Below, piece after piece: positions 43,241-51,647 of a DNA stretch of 64,000 nt; the first letter of the stretch is position 1, and every line of letters begins with the position of its first letter. Below the pieces are notes generated by a model. It did not search any database, was not told the DNA's origin, and worked only from the letters and a program-made list of their open reading frames with translations. A program made the translations under genes and the position numbers. The stretch spans positions 248,001 to 312,000 of the forward strand of contig NZ_VOXD01000001.1 of assembly GCF_008014675.1 (NCBI RefSeq), in the 5' to 3' direction. The stretch is from Neolewinella aurantiaca (lineage in GTDB: Bacteria > Bacteroidota > Bacteroidia > Chitinophagales > Saprospiraceae).

Positions 43241-45676
43241 ATGAAAAGTCTTCTTCAATCATGCCTCGTTCTGCTACTGTTAGCCGTAGCTCTTCCCGTT
43301 CAGGCCCAATTCCGTAGCGAAATGCGGACGGCTAACAAAGAATACGAACTCAAAGCGTACAACCTGGCGGTTGAATCGTACAAACGTGCCCTCGCCCGCC
43401 GGCCTTCCGACGTGGAAGCTCTGAGCCGAATTGCCGACTCTTACCGGATGCTCAACCAGATGCAGACAGCCCATGGCTATTACCAGCAGGCTGTTTTGGA
43501 AAAGAGGGTAGAGCCTCACACTATCCTGGAACACGCGCATGTGCTCAAGAGCCTTGGTCGTTACCAGGAAGCAAAGCAGTGGTACCTTTTGTACGCTCGT
43601 GACCACGATAGCGTGGAGGGTAACCACTTTGCTCAAAGTTGCGATTTTGCCATTGCTCAGGCAAATGCCGATGGTGGATTTACCGTACAGGCCATCAGTG
43701 CCAACTCTCCGGTATCCGACTTTGGGCCCAGCATGGTGACACCAACAGAGTTGGTGTTCAACTCTTCCCGCACTGCCGCCGGAAGCTTTGATGGCGAAGC
43801 ACGCAACAAGCCTTTCGTTGCGGCCATCGGCCCTGACGGCACGCTCCAGCAGGCTTTCGAACTGCGCACCGGCTACACCGATGCCGCCGGGAACGTTGGC
43901 CCGGTGAGTTACAGCCCGGACGGCCGCCAGGTAATCTTCACCCGGAACAACTTTACCGCAGGCACCAGAATGGTTCCCGAAGCAGGCATCAGCATGAACC
44001 TGATGATCGCTGAAATTAACGCTGAACAGCAATGGGTAAATGCGCGTCCGCTTCCCTTCAATGGCACCGACATCAGCTCCGGTTACGGTACTTTTTCGGC
44101 CGATGGTAATACGATCTACTTTGCCAGTAACCGCCCCGAAGGATACGGTGGCTACGATATCTACCGCGTCAATCGTCAGGGACAAAGCTGGGAAGCTGTT
44201 CCGGAAAACCTCGGAACAGTCGTCAACTCAGTCGGAGACGAAATCACGCCTTTCTTTGATGGTCAGAGCTTATTCTTCTCCTCGAACTGGCACCACGGCC
44301 TGGGGTCTTACGATGTTTTCCGCGCTGAGGTCGTGAACGGCCGCCCATCCACGCTTTACCACATGGGTAAAGGAATTAACTCGGAGCGGGACGATATCGG
44401 GTTCACCTACGATGCTGTGACCAGCAGTGGTTACGTTGTTTCCAACCGCATCGGCGGCTCCGGACAAGAAGATATTTACCGCGTAGGACGGGCCAACGTT
44501 AACAAGGTACTGATGGTGATGTCTGCACAGGATGGCTCGGTTATTCCAAATGCAGCGGTTGATTTCAGTAGCTGTGGAGGTCAGGTTTACGCTACAGACG
44601 CTGGTGGTCGTTACGTTCTGCAACCAATTGAAGGGCTGAACTGTGATATCGTGATTGGCGCAAACGGCTTCCAGGCCGTTCGGGTACCGCTGCAAAGTCT
44701 CCAGCCCGACGCGCAGAACATCGTGCGTGTGTCACTGAATCCTGCTTCTTCCGTTGGCGGAAGCATCGGAACTGTCCCTCCTGGTGGTGGCCCAACTCCT
44801 CCGGGAACTTACCGCGGTTACGTTACCGACGCACAGACCGGTTACGGTATTCCCGGAGCTAACATCCAGATTGTACAACGTACCACCGGCCAGACGGCTA
44901 ACCTCAACACCGGGTCGGACGGAACTTACCTGATGGAACTCGCTCCCTACAACACTTACGACGTACAGATTACCGCTTACGGCTATGAAACGGTTCGTTT
45001 CCCGGTAACCAACAATGATGGCAGCGACCCCAACGTACTCGGTAATATGACGATGCTTCCCGACGCTTCTGTTTCAAGCGGAGGAGGAAGTTCCGGAGGC
45101 AGCAGCACGGGAGCGACGTCTTACACCCAGGTACAAGGATATTCCGTTCAGGTTGCCAGCCTTGCCAAATCGCCGGACCTGAACAAATTCAACAATGTGA
45201 GCGATCTCGGTCGGGTGTACGACGTGAACGACGGTAGTTCTTACAAAGTCCGGATCGGTGTATTCGCAACCCGCGCCGAAGCCGCTCGTGCAGCTGCCGA
45301 GGCAAAAGCTGATTACCCCGGTGCATTTGTAGTGGCAGACAGTGGTACGGCTGCGTTCTCATCTGGTGGTTCTACTTACGTTCCGCCCAGCAACCCGACC
45401 ACAATTACAACTCAGCCATCGAACCCGAGCAGCTTCGGCCGCTTCAAAGTACAGTTGGGAGCCTACGGCAAGCCGCAAAACTTCGTCCGCAGCAAAGCTC
45501 AGCAACTCGGTACGCTCGAAACCACCATGCGTGGTAACCTTACGCTGTTCATGATCGGCAATCTCAACTCGTTGACCGAAGCGCGTAACGTTCAAGCCAA
45601 CGCACAGGCGGCGGGTTACACCGGTGCATTCGTACTGGAAAGCATCAACGGAGTACTTACTAAGGTGCCTAACTAA
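43241..45676 (+). CDS. PorE-like envelope protein with TPR, PD40 propeller and SPOR domains
   Basis: An 811-residue exported protein (signal MKSLLQSCLVLLLLAVALPVQAQ). The order is TPR repeats about 25-145 (ANKEYELKAYNLAVESYKRALARRP..), a WD40-like PD40 propeller about 155-420 (VSYSPDGRQVIFTRNN, GTFSADGNTIYFASNRPEGYGGYDIY), two carboxypeptidase-regulatory-like domains (about 420-605), then two SPOR modules (QGYSVQVASLAKSPDLNKFNNV near 632-653; RFKVQLGAYGKPQNFVRSKAQQL near 730-752). This resembles the T9SS protein PorE, but with SPOR modules in place of OmpA for peptidoglycan binding. A T9SS anchoring role is inferred. A gliding-motility (SprE/GldN-linked) role is an alternative. Confidence 0.75.
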   Translation: MKSLLQSCLVLLLLAVALPVQAQFRSEMRTANKEYELKAYNLAVESYKRALARRPSDVEALSRIADSYRMLNQMQTAHGYYQQAVLEKRVEPHTILEHAHVLKSLGRYQEAKQWYLLYARDHDSVEGNHFAQSCDFAIAQANADGGFTVQAISANSPVSDFGPSMVTPTELVFNSSRTAAGSFDGEARNKPFVAAIGPDGTLQQAFELRTGYTDAAGNVGPVSYSPDGRQVIFTRNNFTAGTRMVPEAGISMNLMIAEINAEQQWVNARPLPFNGTDISSGYGTFSADGNTIYFASNRPEGYGGYDIYRVNRQGQSWEAVPENLGTVVNSVGDEITPFFDGQSLFFSSNWHHGLGSYDVFRAEVVNGRPSTLYHMGKGINSERDDIGFTYDAVTSSGYVVSNRIGGSGQEDIYRVGRANVNKVLMVMSAQDGSVIPNAAVDFSSCGGQVYATDAGGRYVLQPIEGLNCDIVIGANGFQAVRVPLQSLQPDAQNIVRVSLNPASSVGGSIGTVPPGGGPTPPGTYRGYVTDAQTGYGIPGANIQIVQRTTGQTANLNTGSDGTYLMELAPYNTYDVQITAYGYETVRFPVTNNDGSDPNVLGNMTMLPDASVSSGGGSSGGSSTGATSYTQVQGYSVQVASLAKSPDLNKFNNVSDLGRVYDVNDGSSYKVRIGVFATRAEAARAAAEAKADYPGAFVVADSGTAAFSSGGSTYVPPSNPTTITTQPSNPSSFGRFKVQLGAYGKPQNFVRSKAQQLGTLETTMRGNLTLFMIGNLNSLTEARNVQANAQAAGYTGAFVLESINGVLTKVPN

Positions 45677-45756
45677 TCATCAGCAAAGCATCCGGGGCTC
45701 TTTGCGTGAGCGTTTTGCACCGGATAATATCGCTACCTGATGTTGGCGTACTGCAT

Positions 45757-45822
45757 CCGGAAGAAATTCATTTAACCATTTAACGGTGAGTTGAATTTCT
45801 TCCGGGAGCTGTACGCTTTTTT
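45757..45822 (+). terminator. Rho-independent terminator after PorE-like gene
   Basis: CCGGAAGAAATTCA (45757-45770) pairs with TGAATTTCTTCCGG (45792-45805) over 14 bp, with a 21-nt loop; a run of seven T follows at about 45813-45822. Confidence 0.75.
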
Positions 45823-45846
45823 TGTTTTAGTTGAGGCTGTAAGTTT

Positions 45847-46062
45847 TTATCCATCAGCCCGTTCAACCTCGCTTTCCAGCTTCAGGACTTTACCGCCGTC
45901 TTCCTGTTCGATGTAGAGCGCTTTATCTTCGTCTGACCCGTTGCGGGTCACTTCCGATCCTTTGATTGTTTTGGTGACAGACCCGGTATAGGTCTCGTTT
46001 ACTTTGCCACTTGCGTGGCCGTTGCCCCATTTCCATTTTACTTCGGTTCCTTTCCTGATCAT
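45847..46062 (-). CDS. DUF2945 (hypervirulence-associated TUDOR-like) protein
   Basis: A 71-residue cytoplasmic protein made of one small SH3/TUDOR-like barrel of the DUF2945 family. Typical features are IRKGTEVKWKWGNGHASGKV at the start, a central VTKTIKGSEVTRNGSDEDKALYIEQEDGGKVLKLESEV and the conserved end. The function is unknown; the TUDOR likeness suggests binding of a peptide or nucleic acid. It is divergent from the esterase gene (78 bp) and convergent with the PorE-like gene. Confidence 0.87.
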   Translation of the reverse strand: MIRKGTEVKWKWGNGHASGKVNETYTGSVTKTIKGSEVTRNGSDEDKALYIEQEDGGKVLKLESEVERADG

Positions 46063-46126
46063 TTTATTTGGTTTTTCTTCTAAAAGTTAGCTTTTTTGAA
46101 AAATGTTCGGAACGATGACTTAGGTC

Positions 46127-46134
46127 TATATTTA
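46127..46134 (+). promoter_or_regulatory. -7-like promoter element before esterase gene
   Basis: TATATTTA, followed by GCGCT and the ATG at 46140; a TTCG lies 17 bp upstream (46106-46109). It fits the Bacteroidota pattern with one change. Confidence 0.4.
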
Positions 46135-46139
46135 GCGCT

Positions 46140-47066
46140 ATGAAATACTTTGCACTGGTAACCTTCCTTTGGCTCAGCGTAGCTGTTGGGGCGCAATCCA
46201 TCATCCCTTTGTATCCGGAAGGCATTCCCTGTGCCAACGAATTGACCGAAGAGGAACATATGGAAGAGCACATGGGGCGCTTCATCACCAGCGTCCACGC
46301 ACCGCTGCTGGAGCACTACTCACCGGTGCCTCAAATTGCTACCGGAGGAGCAGTTATGGTCATACCCGGCGGGGGATATTCCATCATGGCCTGGGGGCAC
46401 GAGGGGCACGATATCGCCCGGCACCTGTCGGTGGAGGGGTTGCACGTGTTTATACTCAGGCACCGTCTTCCTAAAAATGAACGTCCTGAATGCCGGAGCC
46501 ACGTTGCCCTCGACGATGCACAGCGGGGAATACAAATCATCCGGTTACTGGCTGACTCTTTGGGGGTGGATCGGGAAAAGGTAGCGGTTTTGGGTTTTTC
46601 TGCCGGAGGTCACCTTGCGGCTTCGGCGGCGATTCATACACTTGAGCCCGACAGCATAGCTTACCCTGCTGCCAGGGCTTTTTCGAGCCGTCCCAACCTG
46701 AGCATTCCCGTTTATCCCGTTACGATCATGGAGGATTCTGAAGCAGCTCACCGGGGCTCGATCAATAATCTGCTAGGCCCCAAACCGTGGGATCCCGACC
46801 TGCTGGAGCACTACAACCTGCCGGGGCAGGTGCACGCGCTGGTTCCGCCTACCTTTCTTGTGCACGCCGGTGACGATAAAGCGGTCCCGGTAGAAAATTC
46901 GCTGCGGTATTACTCGGCGTTGCAGCGGGCCGGAGTGCCCGCCGAATTGCACATCTATGCGCAGGGCGGGCACGGATTCGGGAGTGCATTCCAAACGGAT
47001 CTGCCGGTTCGTGGATGGATTGAAGAAATGTTGAACTGGTTGCGGGGCCACGGCTTTGTGCGCTAG
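46140..47066 (+). CDS. Secreted alpha/beta hydrolase (acetyl-xylan-esterase-like)
   Basis: A 308-residue exported esterase (signal MKYFALVTFLWLSVAVGAQ). The oxyanion region VMVIPGGGYSIMAWGHEG (near 73-90), nucleophile Ser in LGFSAGGHLAAS (near 154), an acidic residue in VHAGDDKAVP (near 240) and the histidine in GGHGFG (near 278) make a full alpha/beta-hydrolase set in the BD-FAE/acetyl xylan esterase group. Deacetylation of plant or algal polysaccharides is likely but not proven. It is followed 83 bp later by a dehydratase gene on the same strand, with no evident link. Confidence 0.82.
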   Translation: MKYFALVTFLWLSVAVGAQSIIPLYPEGIPCANELTEEEHMEEHMGRFITSVHAPLLEHYSPVPQIATGGAVMVIPGGGYSIMAWGHEGHDIARHLSVEGLHVFILRHRLPKNERPECRSHVALDDAQRGIQIIRLLADSLGVDREKVAVLGFSAGGHLAASAAIHTLEPDSIAYPAARAFSSRPNLSIPVYPVTIMEDSEAAHRGSINNLLGPKPWDPDLLEHYNLPGQVHALVPPTFLVHAGDDKAVPVENSLRYYSALQRAGVPAELHIYAQGGHGFGSAFQTDLPVRGWIEEMLNWLRGHGFVR

Positions 47067-47149
47067 CTTACCGGTGGAAGCTATAATTTTACGACCTTTA
47101 ATCTATCAGTCCCGTCAGGCTGATCGTCGATCACACTTACTTACGCTCC

Positions 47150-48121
47150 ATGATAGAACTCAACCCATTAAGTCAGCCACCAAATCAGGCCGATCTGCTG
47201 CTTACCCACGAAGCAATTCAGCCGTTCATACACCGGACGCCGGTGATGACCAACGCCAGCCTCGACCGGATGAGTGGGTGCAAACTGCTGTTCAAGTGTG
47301 AGAATTTTCAGAAAATAGGAGCCTTCAAAATGAGAGGGGCTGCTTCTGCGGCGCTGCGGCTTTCTGCCGCCGAGCGGGAACGTGGTTTAGCTACGCACAG
47401 CAGTGGGAACCACGCACAGGCAGTAGCCATGGCGGCAAAAAAACTTGGGGTGCCGGCCTACATCGTGATGCCCCACGATGCGCCGAAGGTCAAGATCGCT
47501 GCGGTGGAAGGTTACGGTGCTCAGATCAGCTACTGCGTAAACACGCCCAAAGACCGTCAGGAGGCATTGGATAAAGTGGTTGAAAAAACCGGGGCTGCGT
47601 TTATTCATCCGTTCGATGATTACGGCGTCATTGCCGGGCAGGCAACGGCGGCGATGGAACTGATCGAGGATACACCGGGGATCGTGCTCGACCTTATCCT
47701 CGCCCCCGTTGGGGGCGGTGGGCTGATGGCCGGAACTGCGCTGGCCTCCCGCTACTTCAGCGTCCAGGCAGAGGCCTGGGGAGCAGAGCCACACAATGTA
47801 GATGATGCGGCGCGATCGCTGGTGCAGGGGTCGGTTCAGATAAACGAAACCAATGAGACCGTCGCCGATGGCCTGCGGACTAACCTGGGTGAAAAGACCT
47901 TTGACATTATTTATAAGCGCGTTCCCCGGATTCTGATCGTCGATGAAGACGAAATTGTGGCCGCAATGCGCCTCATCTGGGAACGAATGAAGATTATCGT
48001 TGAACCAAGCTGCGCGGTGCCATTTGCTGCGGTGCTGCGTTATCCGGAGTTGTTTGCAGGCAAAAATGTGGGCATCATCCTGACCGGAGGAAACGTAGAC
48101 GTGGTCGGCTTACCGTTTTAA
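47150..48121 (+). CDS. Threonine/serine dehydratase-like PLP enzyme
   Basis: A 323-residue fold-II PLP enzyme. The Schiff-base lysine is K60 in FQKIGAFKMRGAASA; the substrate loop is SSGNHAQAVA; the phosphate loop is VGGGGLMAG (near 184-192); and the C-terminal EPSCAVPFAAVL and LTGGNVDV are typical. Length and lack of an ACT domain fit serine racemase or catabolic threonine dehydratase rather than the biosynthetic IlvA. Either isomerisation of L-serine or deamination to 2-oxo acid is possible. No signal peptide. No pathway partner is nearby. Confidence 0.87.
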   Translation: MIELNPLSQPPNQADLLLTHEAIQPFIHRTPVMTNASLDRMSGCKLLFKCENFQKIGAFKMRGAASAALRLSAAERERGLATHSSGNHAQAVAMAAKKLGVPAYIVMPHDAPKVKIAAVEGYGAQISYCVNTPKDRQEALDKVVEKTGAAFIHPFDDYGVIAGQATAAMELIEDTPGIVLDLILAPVGGGGLMAGTALASRYFSVQAEAWGAEPHNVDDAARSLVQGSVQINETNETVADGLRTNLGEKTFDIIYKRVPRILIVDEDEIVAAMRLIWERMKIIVEPSCAVPFAAVLRYPELFAGKNVGIILTGGNVDVVGLPF

Positions 48122-48197
48122 GAGTAATATCACTCTACCGGAAGACATCCGGGTCTGGCTTTATGTGCTCGTAGCGTCTTTGCTCATCCAACCTTCC

Positions 48198-48217
48198 TGG
48201 CACCTGCGTGCCGCGCC
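48198..48217 (+). repeat. Bipartite repeat, copy 18 (4-nt spacer)
   Basis: TGGCACCTGCGTGCCGCGCC; one change in the left arm and a four-base rather than three-base centre. It is intergenic, 161 bp before the subtilase start and pointing towards it. Confidence 0.65.
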
Positions 48218-48378
48218 CAAACTTTAAGCCTACATTAAGAACCACAGGTAAGAACAGATCGTTAACGAGAAAGAAACGATTTTAGGTCGTTCCTTAGACA
48301 AGATCATGCGAGAAAGTCAGTGTTAGTAGACCTTTCAGAAAAAACATTGCTTTCTTTGCAGCAAATTAGCAACCAAAT

Positions 48379-50004
48379 ATGAAAAAACTATTCACCCTGG
48401 CCCTCCTGCTCAGCACGGCCATCACCTTTGCACAGGATGCCCCCAATGATTGGTGGGACCTGGACCGTACCGACAACTCTTACCCAGGTGTGAGTGCCAA
48501 TAAGGCCCTCAAGTACCTCGAAGGTAAAACCGGACAGACCGTCGTAGTGGCGGTTATCGACTCCGGAGTCGACATTGAGCACGAAGACCTCAAAGACATC
48601 ATCTGGACCAACCCAGGTGAGATTGCCGGCAACGGCATCGATGATGATAACAATGGCTACGTGGACGACATCCACGGCTGGAACTTCATCGGCGGAAAAG
48701 ACGGACGTAACATCGACAAGGAGAACCTGGAAATCGTACGGGTTTACAACACCCTGAAGAGTAAGTACAACAACCGCAACCGCGAGGGCCTGAGCAAAAA
48801 GGAGAAAGTCGAGTACGACACGTACATCGAATACAAGGAGAAGATCGAAGCCGAACGTGCTGACCTCGAACCAACGGTAATGCAAATCATGCCGATCAAG
48901 GAAGCAATGGATAAGGTTGCAATGAATATCGGCAAAAAGCCCATGGAAGTAACCTGGGAAGACGTTGAAGCCCTCAAAACGAAAGATGCCTTCACCGGTA
49001 TCGTTCAGGGCATGGCCGCGCGCGCTTCCGCTCAGGGAGCAACCTTCTCTGACACCTACGGACAGATCAAGGGCTACGCTGACTACCTCGATCAGTCTTA
49101 CAACTACAACTACAACCCTGATTTCGACGCCCGCGATATCGTAGGCGATAACCCCGGAGACCTCGACGATCGGAACTACGGAAACAACGACGTAGAAGGT
49201 CCTGATGCAATGCACGGAACTCACGTATCCGGTATCATCGCTGCCGTTCGTGGCAACGGTATCGGTGTCGACGGTGTAGCCGGCCCCAATGTGCGCATCA
49301 TGTCTGTGCGTGCGGTTCCTAACGGAGACGAACGTGACAAAGACGTTGCAAACGCGATCCGTTATGCCGTAGACAACGGTGCATCTGTGATCAATATGAG
49401 CTTCGGTAAAGGTGCAAGCCCTTACAAGAAAGCGGTGGATGCTGCGATGAAGTACGCCGAGAAAAACGATGTTCTCCTCGTACACGCCGCAGGTAACGAC
49501 GGTAAGATGCTTACCCTGACCAATAACTTCCCTAACGATACTTACGAGGGTAAGAAGAAAACAAGCAAAACCTGGATCACTGTTGGTGCCTCCAGCTCGG
49601 ATTACGGCGAAACGCTGGCCGCTCCTTTCTCTAACTACAACAAGAAAATGGTAGACGTATTCGCTCCCGGTCACCGCATCTACGCGACTTTCCCGGACGA
49701 TAACTACAGCGCCATCAGTGGTACTTCGATGGCCGCACCCATGGTGGCTGGTATTGCCGCAATGCTGCGCAGCTACTTCCCCGATCTGAAAGCCAAGCAG
49801 GTAAAAGAGATCATTCTCGAGTCTGCGCTGCCCGTTAACCTTGACGTCGTTAAGCCTGGCTCCGACGAAAAGGTCAGCTTCGCTGAACTGTCTGCTACCG
49901 GTGGTCTTGCCAACGCTTATACTGCCGTTAAGCTCGCTGAGCGTACCAAGGGTAAGAAAAAGAAAGTTGCTAAGCGCGACGAAAGCCTGATGATGTTCAA
50001 GTAA
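48379..50004 (+). CDS. Secreted S8 subtilisin-like serine protease
   Basis: A 541-residue exported subtilase (signal MKKLFTLALLLSTAITFAQ). The catalytic triad is D61 (VVAVIDSGVDIEHEDL), H279 (DAMHGTHVSGIIA) and S450 (SGTSMAAPMVAG). Between D61 and H279 lies an unusually long insertion (about 110-260), highly charged and helical (KEKVEYDTYIEYKEKIEAE..), which could control access or bind a partner. No propeptide inhibitor domain and no C-terminal T9SS sorting domain were seen; the end is basic (KGKKKKVAKRDES). It may be periplasmic or retained on the surface by other means. Confidence 0.9.
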   Translation: MKKLFTLALLLSTAITFAQDAPNDWWDLDRTDNSYPGVSANKALKYLEGKTGQTVVVAVIDSGVDIEHEDLKDIIWTNPGEIAGNGIDDDNNGYVDDIHGWNFIGGKDGRNIDKENLEIVRVYNTLKSKYNNRNREGLSKKEKVEYDTYIEYKEKIEAERADLEPTVMQIMPIKEAMDKVAMNIGKKPMEVTWEDVEALKTKDAFTGIVQGMAARASAQGATFSDTYGQIKGYADYLDQSYNYNYNPDFDARDIVGDNPGDLDDRNYGNNDVEGPDAMHGTHVSGIIAAVRGNGIGVDGVAGPNVRIMSVRAVPNGDERDKDVANAIRYAVDNGASVINMSFGKGASPYKKAVDAAMKYAEKNDVLLVHAAGNDGKMLTLTNNFPNDTYEGKKKTSKTWITVGASSSDYGETLAAPFSNYNKKMVDVFAPGHRIYATFPDDNYSAISGTSMAAPMVAGIAAMLRSYFPDLKAKQVKEIILESALPVNLDVVKPGSDEKVSFAELSATGGLANAYTAVKLAERTKGKKKKVAKRDESLMMFK

Positions 50005-50025
50005 GAACCTCCCGAACCCGATAAT

Positions 50026-50065
50026 AGCGGGTCAGTGCCAGAAATGGTACTGACCCGCTTTTTTT
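50026..50065 (+). terminator. Rho-independent terminator of the subtilase gene
   Basis: AGCGGGTCAGTGCCA (50026-50040) pairs with TGGTACTGACCCGCT (50045-50059), closing a GAAA tetraloop and followed by TTTTTT. Repeat copy 19 starts two bases later. Confidence 0.9.
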
Positions 50066-50066
50066 A

Positions 50067-50085
50067 TGCGCGGACGCAGGTGCCG
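50067..50085 (-). repeat. Bipartite 19-mer repeat, copy 19
   Basis: The plus strand reads TGCGCGGACGCAGGTGCCG (changes at the outer ends). It directly abuts the T tract of the subtilase terminator. Confidence 0.65.
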
Positions 50086-50232
50086 GGGAAGCTTTCAAAA
50101 ACCTTTTGCTCTCCTGAGTCTGCTCTTCTCTTTCGGCAAAAGGTACCGGGGGGAGCGGCGTGCGAACCCAGATGCTCTGTTCTGTTATTCATGCGGTGCA
50201 ACGTATTTGGTAATCTATAAATTCAATATCCG

Positions 50233-50240
50233 TATATTCG
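50233..50240 (+). promoter_or_regulatory. -7-like promoter element before M20 gene
   Basis: TATATTCG, 20 bp before the ATG at 50261; it resembles TAnnTTTG with one change and supports 50261 as the start. Confidence 0.4.
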
Positions 50241-50260
50241 CTCGTTCTAAATCAACTACT

Positions 50261-51556
50261 ATGCGTAACCTTCTTCTTGTATTCTGTCTGCTTTCTGCCA
50301 CTTTGTTTGCCCAGGCGCAGCCCGACGCTAAAACCGCACGGGCCGCGGCCGAGATCGAGTCTAAGGTGATCGGGTGGCGGCATCACCTCCATGAGAACCC
50401 CGAACTGAGCAACCGCGAGTTCGAGACCGCCAGGTACGTCGAGAAACATCTCCGTGGCCTTGGCCTGGAGGTGAAAACCGGCATTGCTTACACCGGCGTG
50501 GTGGGTATCCTGAAGGGAGACAAGCCGGGCGGCGTTATCGCGTTGCGTGCTGATATGGACGCATTGCCGGTAACGGAAATCGTTGACCTGCCGTACGCCA
50601 GTAAAGTGAAGACGACCTACCTGGGTAAAGACGTAGGGGTGATGCACGCATGTGGCCACGATACCCACGTAGCAATGCTGATGGGAGCCGCCGAACTGCT
50701 CAGCAAACGAAAAGCGGAGATTGAAGGTACCGTCATCTTTATTTTTCAGCCAGCTGAAGAGGGCGCTCCGAAGGAAGAAGGAGGGGGAGCCAGAATGATG
50801 GTGGAGGAAGGTGTTTTGTCCGACTACAACGTAGAAACCGCCTTTGGTATCCACATCAATTCCCAGACTCCGGTAGGGCACGTAAATTACAAGCCCGGCG
50901 GCGCGATGGCGGCCAGTAACCCGTTCAAAATAGTGGTGAAGGGTAAGCAGGCGCACGGTTCGGCTCCCTGGGCCAGCGTGGATCCCGTTGTAGCTGCCGC
51001 TCAGATCATCATCGGCCTGCAAACCATCGTTTCCCGCCAGATGGACCTGACCAAAGAGCCCGTGGTGATCTCGGTAGGTAAGATCGAAGGTGGAGTCCGG
51101 AATAATATCATCCCCGATGAGGTAACCCTCATCGGTACCATTCGTACCCTCGACCGGGCAATGAAGAAAGATGTGTTCGAACGTATTCACAAAACGGCAA
51201 CCAGCATCGCCGAGGCGAGCGGAGCGAGCGCTGAAGTAGAAATCCAGGACGGAACCCTCATCACTTTCAACGATCCCGAAATCACCCGCCGCCTCATGCC
51301 GACCGTGGTCGCTACGGCGGGAGAAGACAATGTCCACCTGATCCGGCCGATCACCGGAGCGGAAGACTTCAGTTTCTACGCCGAGAAGGTGCCCAGCCTC
51401 TTTATCTTCCTCGGTGGTATGGATCCCGAAATGAACCGGGCAGATGCCCCCGGGCATCATACTCCGAACTTCCGGGTAGATGACCGGGGACTAAAACTAG
51501 GCGTGGAAATTTATACTAACGTAGCGCTGGACTATTTGGGGGGTAAAGCACGTTAA
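50261..51556 (+). CDS. Exported M20 amidohydrolase (hippurate hydrolase-like)
   Basis: A 431-residue metallo-hydrolase that likely removes acyl groups from N-acyl amino acids. The signal is MRNLLLVFCLLSATLFAQAQ. The metal-binding set is visible: LRADMDALPV, HACGHDTH (near 129-136), QPAEEGAPKEEGGG (catalytic Glu), HINSQTPVG and the late ITGAEDFSFYAEKVP, followed by GHHTPNFRVDD. Family homologues are usually cytoplasmic, so export is of note. The frame stays open upstream to 50066, but that stretch covers the repeat and an unlikely composition; 50261 is chosen because it starts the signal peptide after a promoter element. Confidence 0.88.
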   Translation: MRNLLLVFCLLSATLFAQAQPDAKTARAAAEIESKVIGWRHHLHENPELSNREFETARYVEKHLRGLGLEVKTGIAYTGVVGILKGDKPGGVIALRADMDALPVTEIVDLPYASKVKTTYLGKDVGVMHACGHDTHVAMLMGAAELLSKRKAEIEGTVIFIFQPAEEGAPKEEGGGARMMVEEGVLSDYNVETAFGIHINSQTPVGHVNYKPGGAMAASNPFKIVVKGKQAHGSAPWASVDPVVAAAQIIIGLQTIVSRQMDLTKEPVVISVGKIEGGVRNNIIPDEVTLIGTIRTLDRAMKKDVFERIHKTATSIAEASGASAEVEIQDGTLITFNDPEITRRLMPTVVATAGEDNVHLIRPITGAEDFSFYAEKVPSLFIFLGGMDPEMNRADAPGHHTPNFRVDDRGLKLGVEIYTNVALDYLGGKAR

Positions 51557-51587
51557 GGTGACCGGAAGGGATCAGAACACACCGATA

Positions 51588-51622
51588 AAACCAGCAAATG
51601 CTGGTTTCTGGCCCTTTTTTTT
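51588..51622 (+). terminator. Rho-independent terminator of M20 gene
   Basis: AAACCAGCA (51588-51596) and TGCTGGTTT (51599-51607) pair, and a run of eight T follows from 51615. It lies 31 bp after the stop codon. Confidence 0.75.
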
Positions 51623-51647
51623 GATTCATGGATCTTGAATTTTTTGC

